From positions 895,501 to 959,500 of the forward strand of contig JAGTTD010000022.1 in NCBI GenBank assembly GCA_018398585.1: a stretch of DNA of 64,000 nucleotides, written 5' to 3'. The notes beneath the pieces are model-generated. The model searched no databases, was not told the origin of the DNA, and was given only the letters and a program-made list of their open reading frames with translations. This stretch comes from Simmondsia chinensis. Taxonomy: Eukaryota > Streptophyta > Magnoliopsida > Caryophyllales > Simmondsiaceae. Below are positions 33,101 to 42,531 of this stretch, piece after piece; the stretch's first letter is position 1, and every line of letters starts with the position of its first letter. The position numbers and the translations under genes were made by a program.

Positions 33101-33528
33101 CTACAACGGGGTATGTTATATTCTTGGGAGAGTCGCCCATTTCTTGGAGGTCCAAGAAACAGACTGTGGTGTCTCGTTCCTCAGCTGAAGCTGAATATTG
33201 GTCTATGGCTACCACGTCTAGTGAGATAGTGTGGTTGCGTCGCTTATTATCTGATCTTATTGTTCCTATTGGTAATCCTTCCTTATTGTTTTGTGATAAC
33301 CAGACAGCTCTTCATATTGCATCTAATCCTGTATTTCATGAACGAACGAAGCACATTGAGATAGATTGTCACTTTGTTCGTGAGAAATTACTGTCCAAGG
33401 AGATCGCCACAGCCTACATTCGGAGTGGAGAACAAATTGCAGATTTATTCACCATGGCTTTAGGCCACCTGGGGCACTCCTCTTTTATTGGCAAGTTGGG
33501 CATTGTAAATTTACATGCTCCAACTTGA
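30117..33528 (+). pseudogene. Copia pol, broken
   Basis: Protease is seen as WIIDSGATDHM (about 30319). The GAG-pre-integrase region has LWHRGLGHVAFNKL and CDSCHRAKQARLPF. Integrase shows HCDIWGPY, VDDYSR and RSDNGQEF. RT shows KWVYKIKYKSDGTIERYKAR and the catalytic YVDDVLITG. RNase H shows YCDADWACCPTTRRSTTGY, SSAEAEYWSMA and CDNQTALHIA. Breaks are a frameshift near 30620, a TAG at 30965-30967 in integrase and a frameshift near 31380. From there RT and RNase H are open to the stop at 33528. Confidence 0.92.
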
Positions 33529-33535
33529 GGGGGAG

Positions 33536-33877
33536 TGTTGAGTTTTGTTTTACGTATTTGTGCATATTTTGTATTTTCATACATGTACGTATTTATGCTC
33601 TAGAATATTCTTTGTAATTAAGCAAATCTAGAAGATTCTTTGTAAGTAGGTAGTGTTTCATTTCCTCTTCCCTTCTCTTGCTCACAACCGGCCATTAAGG
33701 CCCATTTACTAAGGTTTTTATTTCTTTGTAACTTGTAAGTAGGAAACTCTAGAGTTGAGACTCTTTGTGTATTTTCTTACTAATATAAATAGCTTAGTTG
33801 ATGTACTAGATCAATCATCAAATACAAGATTATTTCTTCCATAGCATTCCTTATTTTTAAGTATTTTATTTTTAACA
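33536..33877 (+). repeat. 3' LTR of the copia element
   Basis: 342 bp, TGTTGAG to TTAACA. The end is fixed by the resuming H1 MITE sequence and the AGTTA duplication at 33878-33882. It is about 57 bp longer than the 5' LTR because of extra sequence after 'gtactagatca'. Confidence 0.85.
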
Positions 33878-34052
33878 AGTTAAATCTAAATTCAATCCAA
33901 TTACGTGAACGGGTTAAATAGGTCAACTCAAATTCAACCCCGCTTCAAAACCTCCTACCCAAACCCGCTATTTTTATGTCGTATTCATATTTTTTTGACC
34001 ACAAGTCGTATTCATATCGTATTATTGTATTGTGTTAAATTTTATTAACCCT

Positions 34053-35380
34053 TTATAAATCATAAAAATCTAACTAAAATATATACACTCAAAATAACCT
34101 TGAAGGCTCCAAATATCCGACGCAATAGACTTGACAATCCAAGGCGAGGAGTTTGGTAAGGGCTAAAGAGTGAAGCTCACTTCCCCACGTCTATTCATTT
34201 TACATAATTTATTATTCATTTATTATTATTATTAATTTTTTTTTTTTTTTGATCAGAAATTTATTCATTTATACAGATGACTACTTCAAATCACCTACCC
34301 CATATTTCAAAATCAAATCTTTTAGACTTTTATGTTTCAATAAATGCACACTTTAAGCATAATAAATTATAATAAAATTTATTAATATTAAGAATTAATA
34401 TTGTAAAAAGAATAAATTATAGAAAACTCATTTCTTTTACTTCAAAAATAAAAAAAAATCCCTCGTAAATAAAAGCACTTAACAAACTTCGTTACTTTTA
34501 AAAATTTATCACTTAAACTCTATATAACTTTCTTTTGATCATTTTGCCCCTAAAAAACGAGGGGGTTAAATAATGTTGAATTTTATTTTTAGAAGATATT
34601 TTATATTATTAGACAAAAATTAGAAATTTTATATTTTTAACAAAAGAATTTAGGGAAAATTTTTATATTTATAAAAATATAATTATTTTAATTAATTATA
34701 GTAATGATATTATAAGTCTAGAAAATAAAAAGTATTTTTAAAATTTTCATAAAAAATATTATTAGATATAATATAATATTTTTTGGTTGATATTATAATG
34801 TTATTACTATAATTACTTAAAATAATAATTTTTATAAATATAGAAAACTCCCTTTCTAAAAATATGAAAACAATCTTTATTTTCCTTCAAAACATAAACC
34901 CACCACCTTAAAATAAAATTAAACACTTAACTATTTTATTTTAAGAGGTAAAATGCTCAAAAAGAGTTATTTAGGGACAAAGTGATAAATTTTTAAAAAT
35001 GAGGAGGTTTTATGAGTGATTTTATTTGTAAATGCGGTTTTCTATTATTGAAATAAAAATTAAAAAAAATTTCTTTAATTTACCCTTTTATTTGTAAATG
35101 CCGGGTTTAACGACTTTTTTATTTGTAGTATTTTTTTTTAAATTAAAAACCAAATCTAAAATATTTTTTTAATTTACGTAAAAACTGAAAGCATGTGACA
35201 AAAATAAAAAATATATATATTTTTAAAATATAATTTTGAGTTTCAAAAATAAAAAGTTAAAAAAAATAATATAATTTATAAACCATAAATATCATAAAAT
35301 TACTTTAAAAATTATAATATTACTCTGAAAATAATAATTTCACATTGAAAACATTACCTTAAATTAATTACAGTTACCTA
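34053..35380. other. Intergenic upstream of FLS, AT-rich
   Basis: Bases about 34430-35110 form a diffuse inverted repeat ('aaatttatcacttaaactct' against 'gtgataaatttttaaaaatg', 'cctcgtaaataaaagc' against 'ttatttgtaaatgcgg'), probably a decayed MITE. Bases 35110-35380 have no recognised element. Confidence 0.45.
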
Positions 35381-35390
35381 GAAATATGCT

Positions 35391-35397
35391 TATATAA
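35391..35397 (+). promoter_or_regulatory. Putative TATA box of FLS
   Basis: TATATAA lies 138-144 bp upstream of the FLS ATG, leaving room for a leader of about 110 nt. 'ttaccta' just upstream (35375) resembles the core of MYB sites that control flavonol genes, but a single short match is weak. Confidence 0.5.
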
Positions 35398-35534
35398 GCT
35401 CTCAACGCTGTTTGCATGTCTTCATACCCCCAAGTAAAGAACACTTGTGACCCAATTTTTTTTCTTTAACTTAAAACAAACCCAACCCGACCCGACCCAG
35501 CCCGTACAGAAAGGACCGATCCGGAAGAAGAAAA

Positions 35535-37692
35535 ATGGAGGTGGAGAGGGTGCAGGAAATAGCAATGAGAGCCAAAGCCATGGACAGCATACCCATGGAG
35601 TACGTAAGGTCTGAGATGGAGCAGCCTGCAATCACCACCGTCCATGGCTCCCCACTTGAAGTCCCAGCCGTTGATCTTGGTGACCCGGATCAAGATAGGC
35701 TCGTGGGGTTCATTGCTAGGGCTAGCTCTGAGTGGGGTCTCTTTCAAGTTGTGAACCATGGCATCCCTAGTGAGCTTATTAAGAAGCTTCAACAGGTGAG
35801 TAATCTACTAGACTTATATATTAATTTTTTTAATACGTGTTTTATAGCTCCCATTATGTGAAAAGGGAGATATCAATATATAAACATAGTGGGTTATTCT
35901 ACTAATGCCGATTTGTTTTAAAATGGAATCTCACTCGGCCATGTACGTGGATCTTGTGTAGGTAAACTTCATGAGTCGGCCTAGAATTTAGGACGTTTGC
36001 ACATTACCTTAAACTTTTAGGGTGGTTTGTTTCTCAACGAGTCTTATTGATTGAGAGATTGCAAATATAAATCCAAAGGTCTCACTCTTAATACTTAATG
36101 ATTTTAGCACGAGGCATGAGATAGATTTCAGCAGTATCCACAATTCAAACCTCCTAGATATTTACGTGAGAGGGTACGTTAAGAGTATAGACCCATTTCT
36201 CGACCTTTATCCTTTACCTTTTACTTTTGTGATAGTTGATTCCTTGACGAAGGTTTCGGGAAGCACGCAAGAGCATTTTCAGATTGACTTGTTGGTTAAA
36301 ATACCCGCCTCTTTGGCTACGTCTATTTCTATCTTCCCCAAATTGCCTAGTAGCATTAAAGCTGAACGACATAAATGTTGCTACTTGTTTTCTTACCTGC
36401 GCACTTTGTTTACGTTCCTTACGTAGACATGCATATTTTGTTACGAGACTCACATGTAGAATCGTTAACACGACAGGTAGGGAAGGAGTTCTTCGAGTTG
36501 CCACAAGAAGAGAAAGAGAAATGTGCAAAGCGAGAAGGGGGAGAAGAAGGGTATGGAACAAAGCTACAAAAGGAGATGCAAGGCAAGAAATCATGGGTTG
36601 ATCATCTTTTTCATAGAATTTGGCCCCATTCTTCTATCAACTTTCAATTTTGGCCTCAAAATCCTCCTTCTTATAGGTAATTTCTTCGATAAAATTTTCT
36701 TAGTTTTCTATCTCTGTATATTCATTTTCGCGTATACGATAGTGTATCATATCCTGGACAAGTTGCTGTTAGGAAGCGCAACAACTAAACAACAGAAAAT
36801 TCAACGAGAAAAATAAATAACAAACACACAGATTTATGTGGTTCGACCAAAATTGCCTCCTTTCACGGAGTTGCAGGGAGAATTTCTTCAAATACTCTCT
36901 CGAACCATATAACTGGGTATAAATAGGCGCACCACATGAAACCCTAGATATTCAACTGAACGACCAATCACGAACCCGAACCTCGATCTAGGCCCAAACC
37001 GAGGCCCAAAAGATCCTCCACTCCATCGGACTTGGCCCCTTGCAGTATGAAACCAGGCTCTACAAAAAGTAACCCAATAGTTGGTTCAAGTTTTAGGGAA
37101 ATTATCTATTGCGTACCTTGAGTTTTAAATATTTAATAGTTAGGTACTATATAATTTTAATATATATAATGAGATATTATGAGGTTTAAAGATTTTATTA
37201 TATAGGTATCCTTTGTTAGAATTTGATAAATTTTATATAAAAAAATATTAATATAATACATTATTATAATAATAGATATAAAGCATCTCAATGTTTTTAG
37301 CAAAAGTTTTGTGAATTTCAAAAAAAAAAAGTCACTCAATTTTTATTGAACTATCTATATATTGTCGGATCATGCGTACTATTATTATTTTTGGTCAAAA
37401 AAAAATCCTCAAATTCTAATACTAATATATTATCGAAAACATGTTTTTACTTTAGCTTTTTCTAACAAAAATATATCAAATTTCAAGCAGAACAATATCT
37501 AACTAATAAAATTTTAAAATTTTAGATAACTTAGTGATAAAATTTTAAACTTAAAGATATCACATTTTATAGTTTAAAATGTTATATATTTAATTAATAA
37601 ATAGTCAAATCCTAATATATCAGAGTGATAACTTTCGAATTTCGGATAAGTTGTGACCATTGACTGGTTTGATCGTCCAGATATAGTATGTC

Positions 37693-37733
<41 letters not shown>

Positions 37734-40700
37734 GAAACTTTAATACTAGAATTAGAAATGACAAGAAATCTTTAATGAACGTAATTAAAACCCATGCTTT
37801 CATCATGTAGCTGAATAAATCACAAGGTCCTCAAAATTTTGACAATAATGAATTTTAATTATAATTAGACGGATAACTCTCGGTATAAAAGTGATGCACC
37901 CACCGAAGTGGAGTTCTAAACCAACACAATCTAACTTACTTGTTAATGACACTGATTTTCTAGATGCAATTAAGTCTCAGTTTATACGTAATTGATTAAA
38001 CATATGATGCGGAACGAAAACATAGAATCAATCGAACACGATGAAATCGAATGTTGTACACGGATCCTTCAAAAAAGAGAGAGAAAATTGGGGTTTTTGT
38101 ATTTTAGAAATTGATGAATGAGCCATACGACAACTATAACGAGTATTTATAGGCAAATAAGAAACCCATAAAAACGTAAAATTACGAAAATCTACAAAAT
38201 GATGAAAATACCACTAAACTATGTGGAAAATATAAAAATGACCCGAAAACACGTTTAGAGGCCAAATTTGGGAAAAATAAACAGGGATAGCAGCCAAGCG
38301 GTTGGGATTGCATAGTTCACTCCGATAGCTTCGTTTTGACAGATAGTGGGATCCGTAACTCCTTACGGATAAAAAAAGTTATGGCCGTTTGAAGTTGGCC
38401 GTGAAAATTAGTGCATCGGGCTCACCCGTTTGGGTTTCTGGTGGTGCAACTACTCTAGAAACTCTTCGGTTACTTGTCATACATCAATATATAACACGTG
38501 ATATATTGTAAATACAGGGAAGTAAATGAAGAATATGCAAAGTACCTAAGAGGAGTAGCAAACAAGCTCTTCAAGTGCCTCTCTTTAGGGTTAGGGCTTG
38601 AGGCCCATGAGCTCGAGCAAGCCGGAGGCGGTGATGACGTGGAATATCTTTTAAAAATTAATTATTATCCTCCGTGTCCTCGGCCTGATCTGACATTAGG
38701 TGTAGTAGCCCACACAGACATGTGTTTGTTCACTGTACTTGTCCCGAATGATGTAGCGGGACTCCAGGTCAGCAGAGATGGCCAGTGGTACGATGTCAAG
38801 TACATTCCTAATGCGCTTATCGTCCACATCGGCGACCAAATTGAGGTACGTATTTTTCACAATACTATAATAAGTTATGTCAGGTTATTCATGTCTTTAG
38901 TCCATTTATTTTGTTTATTATGTCAGCACAGTGATGCATGTATTACACTTGGTGAACCGTTGGAGTATGCCTGTTGACGTGTTGTTATCCCGGTTTTGTG
39001 TTGTTTGTGGTGCCTGTCTTTTTTCCCTATTTGCTCTGGCTTCTTTTTGTACCCACTTCCATTTACGGGGTGGCTAAGGGCTTGCTAGTCGAGTTACCTG
39101 TATGTACCACGGCTATGCTGATAATTATCAAAAAAAAAAACAAAGTTGAAGCTCGTAGACTCTCGAAATAGTTGGGGTCTACAACTATGTCATGTGATAA
39201 TATAGTTAATCATTTATGAGAAGGGTCTCAAAAATTGAGTCACCTCGAACTGAACCCCTTTATTAAATGGATTAGGAACTCTTACTCTTTGTTTTTCTTT
39301 TTGACACGAAATTGTTGACTTTTTCATTATATGTTGGTTTGTCAAACTACACCATGTCAATATCGACACTGGGTACTGATCAGAAACAATTAAGTATTTA
39401 TAATTTTAAATATAAATTCACAAATTCATAAAAATATAAATTGAATTATTTTAAATGAATGCTACAGCAGTCGTAAAGACGTCAACCAAAAGTATATCCA
39501 AACTCAAATAATCATATACATAATAATGAACTAAATGTGTTCAAAACGAGCTTATCTAGCCCAAACACAAATTCAATTTAATAGGAAATACGTCCACCAA
39601 AATTCAATCCGACTCCAATAATCACAATACAAACCCACTATCGTAATGTAATATTATCATATCGTGTCAGATTTTACGAGTCCCGTAGGCGGGGGATGGT
39701 GAGGCAATGAATGAAATTCCAGAGTATGCGTGATCATTCACCATTGTGGGTCACGGGGGAGAGGGGGAGTGTCAGAACCAAAGTTTGATTTTCCTACCCC
39801 TACATTTAATATGCCCTACTACAGATGTGGCCAACGGGTGATCCATATTCGACTCGACCCAATTTGCAAAATAATCCGACTCAACCTGACCCATCAGGGT
39901 GTGGGTCAACCCATCCCCTGTGGGGGGCCGGGTCATGATCACCTTTTTTCTTGTCAAACTCGGACCCGGCCTGACCCATATGGGTGACAAGTGTCTAACT
40001 CGGTAATGACCCGTCACCGGGTTTTCACGAGTCGAGCCCGTGTCATGATTAATGGGGAATTAATGTGATTGAAATATTTTAAAGTGATTGGATAGGTCAT
40101 GTCTAATCAAATAAAAAAATTCTAAATTATTTTATAATAATATTTATAAAATATTTTTTATGCTATAAATTATGTATATATATTGGGTACGTTTAATTTT
40201 TTGGAATTATATACATTATATAATAATATTTTTATTGTATTTTACAAATTACAGAAAAATAAATGTTTTACAACGAAATAAAAAAAGGGTAAGAAATGGT
40301 ATGACTTGGGTCATGGCCCATGACCCGATCCAACCTATCCCATCCCAGACCCATGTCACAAGCTGAACTGAGGTCAAGGATTTTTTCTCCCGACCCATTG
40401 TACGAACGGCTCTGACCCGTGTCGACTCGTACGTACACAATTGACCCCCGGCTTGGGTCATGGATTGACCTATTGGCCACCTCTACATTACTACTATCCG
40501 TCCAGTGAATACTTTTATAGTATATCAGATATTAACTTCCTGAGTTTTATTGTACTATTGGTATGTAATGAAAAAAATAGATAATGAGCAATGGGAAGTA
40601 CAAGGCAGTGCTACACAGGACAACAGTCAACAAAGAAAAGACGAGGATGTCATGGCCGGTGTTCTTGGAGCCTCCGGCAAATCACGTGGTGGGACCACTC

Positions 40701-40793
40701 CCAAAGCTCGTGAACGAGGACAATCGAGCCAAGTTCAAGATCAAGAAGTACATCGACTACAAATATTCCAAGCTCAACAAGCTCCCTCAGTAG
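35535..40793 (+). CDS. FLS: Flavonol synthase (2-oxoglutarate/Fe(II) dioxygenase)
   Basis: The exons are 35535-35795, 36477-36676, 38518-38845 and 40581-40793, all GT/AG, giving 333 aa (the family is about 335). FLS oxidises dihydroflavonols to flavonols (kaempferol, quercetin) in the flavonoid pathway, in the cytosol. The N-terminal dioxygenase domain has [17 protein letters not shown] and [14 protein letters not shown]. The C-terminal 2OG-Fe(II) domain has the iron ligands H219, D221 and H275 and the 2OG-binding R285-x-S287. F132, K200 and F291 align with the Arabidopsis FLS1 substrate residues F134, K202 and F293. The motif PxxxIRxxxEQP is kept as [12 protein letters not shown]. The FLS motif SxxTxLVP reads CLFTVLVP, so its serine is C223. 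No stop or frameshift was seen. Introns 1-3 hold a worn TRIM, MITEs and LINE pieces. ANS is the nearest alternative, but the N-terminal FLS motif argues against it. Confidence 0.95.
35990..36255 (+). mobile_element. Degenerate TRIM-like element in FLS intron 1
   Basis: TRIM landmarks occur in order: 'cttattgattgagagattgc', 'tttagcacgaggcatgag', 'cagtatccacaattcaaacc', 'tttacgtgagagggtacg' and an LTR-like 'ttaagagtatagacc ... gttgattccttgacg'. Confidence 0.6.
37088..37640. mobile_element. 'Hold-step' MITE in FLS intron 2
   Basis: It starts 'agggaaattatctattgcgt' and ends 'atcagagtgataactttcg'. It shares the repeated 'aaaatttta' steps and 'tatatataatgagatatta' with the 27165 element. Confidence 0.6.
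37693..37733. repeat. TTA/ATT microsatellite
   Basis: About 13 tandem copies of a 3-bp unit lie in FLS intron 2. Confidence 0.9.
38975..39152 (+). mobile_element. LINE 3' end, poly(A)-tailed, in FLS intron 3
   Basis: The words 'tttgtggtgcctgtcttttt', 'tacccacttcc', 'tttacggggtggc' and 'gctgataattatcaaaaa' recur at 61435-61610 in the same order. The poly(A) end and the lack of coding sequence point to a 5'-truncated L1-type LINE. Confidence 0.65.
39189..39690. mobile_element. hAT-like MITE family H1, copy in FLS intron 3
   Basis: It matches the 61900 copy in reverse: 'gaactgaacccctttattaa', 'gactttttcattatatg', 'gaaacaattaagtattt' and '...atcgtgtcagattttacgag'. The ends are worn. Confidence 0.6.
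39826..40486. mobile_element. hAT-like element with GGTGGCCAA ends, FLS intron 3
   Basis: The left end reads 'gatgtggccaacgggtgatc'. The right end, read in reverse, gives GAGGTGGCCAATAGGTCAAT. The interior is full of 'gacccatgtgggt'-like words with no coding capacity. It is about 660 bp, and a TSD was not resolved. It ends about 95 bp before exon 4. Confidence 0.6.
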
Positions 40794-41090
40794 ATTAATA
40801 ATTTGCTTTTAATTCTATTTATCACAATAATTTAATTTAAGTATTGGGGGTTTAATGTTATGGTTACAATTGTTTGAAGTTGTATGTAATCTTTGATGTC
40901 GTAGGACACTTAAATTAAATGTTCATGTTGATTTAAATGTGATCTTTTGTTCTTTGTCTTCGAGAACTTATACAATTTGTGTTTAATTAGGAAAAATTAT
41001 GGATTATAACCTGAGATTGATATGTTAATTTTTTAGTCTATGAACTTTGTAAAATAATATTTTAGCCGGTAATTAGGGAATATAAGAGGT
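40794..41090. other. FLS 3' UTR and downstream
   Basis: The 3' UTR should start here. AT-rich sequence, with no clear AATAAA. Nothing else was recognised. Confidence 0.4.
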
Positions 41091-41092
41091 AT

Positions 41093-41405
41093 GTTTTCCT
41101 TTCCGGTAGGTATTATGGACTCCAACGAAGCAGAACTGACGGCAATTCTCATGGCATTGGAGGTTTCTGCTCCTATGGACTGGGTAACTTCAAGCAATAT
41201 AATCGTTGAATTAGATTCCCTAGTAGCCATATCTTGAGTGTCGAACGCAAGCAACTTTCCGTAGCGGTTCAAATTCTCCCTCAACAAACTTAGCATTGTA
41301 ACTCAGAAGTTTAGAAGTCTTCAGTTGATGCAAGAAAGCAAACTCTATCACAGACTACTTTGCAAAATCAGGCCTGAGGAGGTCTGATGGTTTTATAGCA
41401 TGGCT
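41093..41405 (+). pseudogene. LINE RNase H-domain remnant 3
   Basis: Pieces read GIMDSNEAELTAILMALEVSA, then IIVELDSLVAIS and, near the end, RKANSITDYFAKSGLRRSDG. These match the start (EAEL..L..AL), middle (VELDS) and end (ANxxADxLAK) of the plant LINE RNase H domain. Internal frame breaks are present. Confidence 0.78.
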
Positions 41406-41436
41406 TTAGTGTCCTTAGCATATGTCGGTGGGTTAT

Positions 41437-41437
<1 letters not shown>

Positions 41438-41469
<32 letters not shown>
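41438..41469. repeat. Poly-C run of 32
   Basis: An unbroken run of C interrupts a LINE 3' region (41405-41582). Such runs are prone to sequencing and assembly length error. Confidence 0.9.
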
Positions 41470-41472
<3 letters not shown>

Positions 41473-41585
41473 TTCTGGTTTTTTCTGTAGAGGCTAGCGT
41501 GTCTGTATTTGAAGGCTAGACCGTCTGTCAGTACCCCAACGATGCATCTTCCCTTCCTTCTTTCCCACTTATCAAAAAAAATATA
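41470..41585 (+). mobile_element. LINE 3' end fragment
   Basis: It ends 'cccacttatcaaaaaaaata', like other poly(A)-ended LINE tails in the window, and directly follows RNase H remnant 3 and the poly-C run. It is probably the 3' UTR of the same LINE. Confidence 0.5.
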
Positions 41586-41807
41586 TATATTAGCCAAAAG
41601 TTAATATATTTGATAAAACAGTTCAAATGACGATATATAACGGTGTAAAATAAGCCTCTAGTCATCTACATGGAAGGACTACATTGGATAACATAACAAT
41701 TGATCTAATCCGATTATAGACTCAATGTGGGACTCTAACCCAATTTTTCAGATGAATAATGATATAAATCGAGGAAATTTTTATGTATCTACAGTAAATT
41801 ATATGAG

Positions 41808-41940
41808 CTATTGGATTTAGTGTAGTGGTTAGGTCACTCATCCCCAATCATGAGGTCTTGGATTTGAGGCTCATTTTTCCTTTTTTAAATTGTTGTGCTT
41901 GTTGTCACAACGGTGATATAATCTTTACTCTCTTAAAAAA
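41808..41940 (+). mobile_element. tRNA-derived SINE-like sequence
   Basis: The box-A-like 'tttagtgtagtggttaggtc' and box-B-like 'ggtcttggatttgaggctc' are followed by a T-rich body and 'ttaaaaaaaa'. No TSD was established. Confidence 0.55.
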
Positions 41941-41984
41941 AATTTAAACCTATTTATGTGACACAAAATTAAAATATAACAATA

Positions 41985-42214
41985 ACAACAGACCTAGAGA
42001 CTCAAAGGCTCCCGTATAAGCGGAGTCTGGGAGCGGATGTACGCAGCCTTACCCTTCATGGTGTAACCCTGCTGAGAGGCTGTTTCCGAGGACTCCCAAC
42101 CTTATAGGATCGGTAACACGAGGACTTCCCTGGAGGTCACCCATCGTGCTACTACTTTTGCCAAAGTACGCTTAACTTGGGAGTTCTATTAGGATCCGGT
42201 GCCTTAATGCCTGA
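41985..42214 (-). mobile_element. 5S rRNA-derived SINE, copy B
   Basis: On the minus strand it starts CAGGCATTAAGGCACCGGAT, passes through a 5S-like segment with AAGTTAAGCGTACTTTGGC and a RTE-like tail (GGGTAAGGCTGCGTACATCC), and ends CTGTTGTTATTG. A perfect 20-bp TSD lies at 41965-41984 and 42215-42234. Body about 230 bp. Confidence 0.9.
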
Positions 42215-42260
42215 AAAATTAAAATATAACAATATCTTAAAATTTTAACTTATCAATAGA

Positions 42261-42505
42261 ACATAAAGGAACATACCCAGTGCCTCAAGGGCTCCCGCCT
42301 ACGCAGAGTATGGGGGAGGGAGATGTATGCAGTCTTCCCCCTTCACAGTGTTAACCTGAAAAGAGGCTGTTTCCCAGTGTCTCTAACTTGAGGGTGAGGA
42401 CTTTCCAGGAGGTCACCCATCCTAGTACTACTATCGCTCAAGCACGCTTAACTTTGGAGTTCTCATGGGATCCGGTGACGGCATGTTGGTGCCCTCTTTG
42501 GTATT
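42261..42505 (-). mobile_element. 5S rRNA-derived SINE, copy C
   Basis: On the minus strand it contains GGATCCCATGAGAACTCCAA, AAGTTAAGCGTGCTTGAGCG and AGGATGGGTGACCTCCTGGA, then the RTE-like tail. The tail lacks TTG repeats at its very end. A 26-bp TSD with one mismatch lies at 42235-42260 and 42506-42531. The copy directly abuts copy B's TSD. Confidence 0.88.
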
Positions 42506-42531
42506 TCTTAAAATTTTACCTTATCAATAGA

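Larger units (their letters stand above)
28771..33877 (+). mobile_element. Full-length but inactive Ty1/copia retrotransposon
   Basis: The 5' LTR is 28771-29055 and the 3' LTR is 33536-33877. The tRNA-Met-type PBS TGGTATCAGAG begins at 29056. The PPT GAGGGGGAG ends at 33535. The TSD is AGTCA at the left and AGTTA at the right, one mismatch. Domain order is gag, protease, integrase, RT, RNase H, so copia. By eye the LTRs differ at 7 of about 275 aligned bases (about 2.5 percent). That would be about one million years at a commonly used plant rate (inference). Coding sequence is broken at six places, so the copy is not autonomous. Confidence 0.93.
27921..34052. mobile_element. hAT-like MITE family H1, copy split by two later insertions
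   Basis: Three pieces (27921-28224, 28706-28770 and 33878-34052) match the copy at 61900-62465 read in reverse, in order. The left end is TAGGGTTGGCAAATATGTCA. Between the pieces sit an LTR-like insertion (28225-28705) and the full copia element (28771-33877). The MITE sequence resumes exactly after the copia TSD, which fixes the copia boundaries. Confidence 0.78.
36677..38517. other. FLS intron 2 content
   Basis: Bases 36765-37060 resemble the reverse strand of a copia-type LTR ('tttatgtggttcgaccaaaa', 'tgggtataaatagg'). Bases 37088-37640 are the hold-step MITE. A TTA microsatellite spans about 37693-37733. Bases 38280-38475 carry the 'cttacggataaaaaaagtta' dispersed repeat in inverted orientation to 1175-1335. 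Confidence 0.5.

Noticed and set aside
32040..33528. Active copia polymerase gene
   Set aside because: RT and RNase H are open, but gag, protease-to-integrase and integrase are broken by frameshifts and stops, so the copy cannot be autonomous.
39730..40461. Small proteins in FLS intron 3
   Set aside because: They lie in a hAT-like element made of 'gacccatgtgggt' words. Composition and lack of motifs argue against coding.
41985..42505. Cassandra TRIM LTR pair (two 5S copies 270 bp apart in the same orientation)
   Set aside because: Each copy has its own distinct long TSD (20 bp and 26 bp) and a LINE-like tail. There is no PBS between them and no TG...CA LTR ends.
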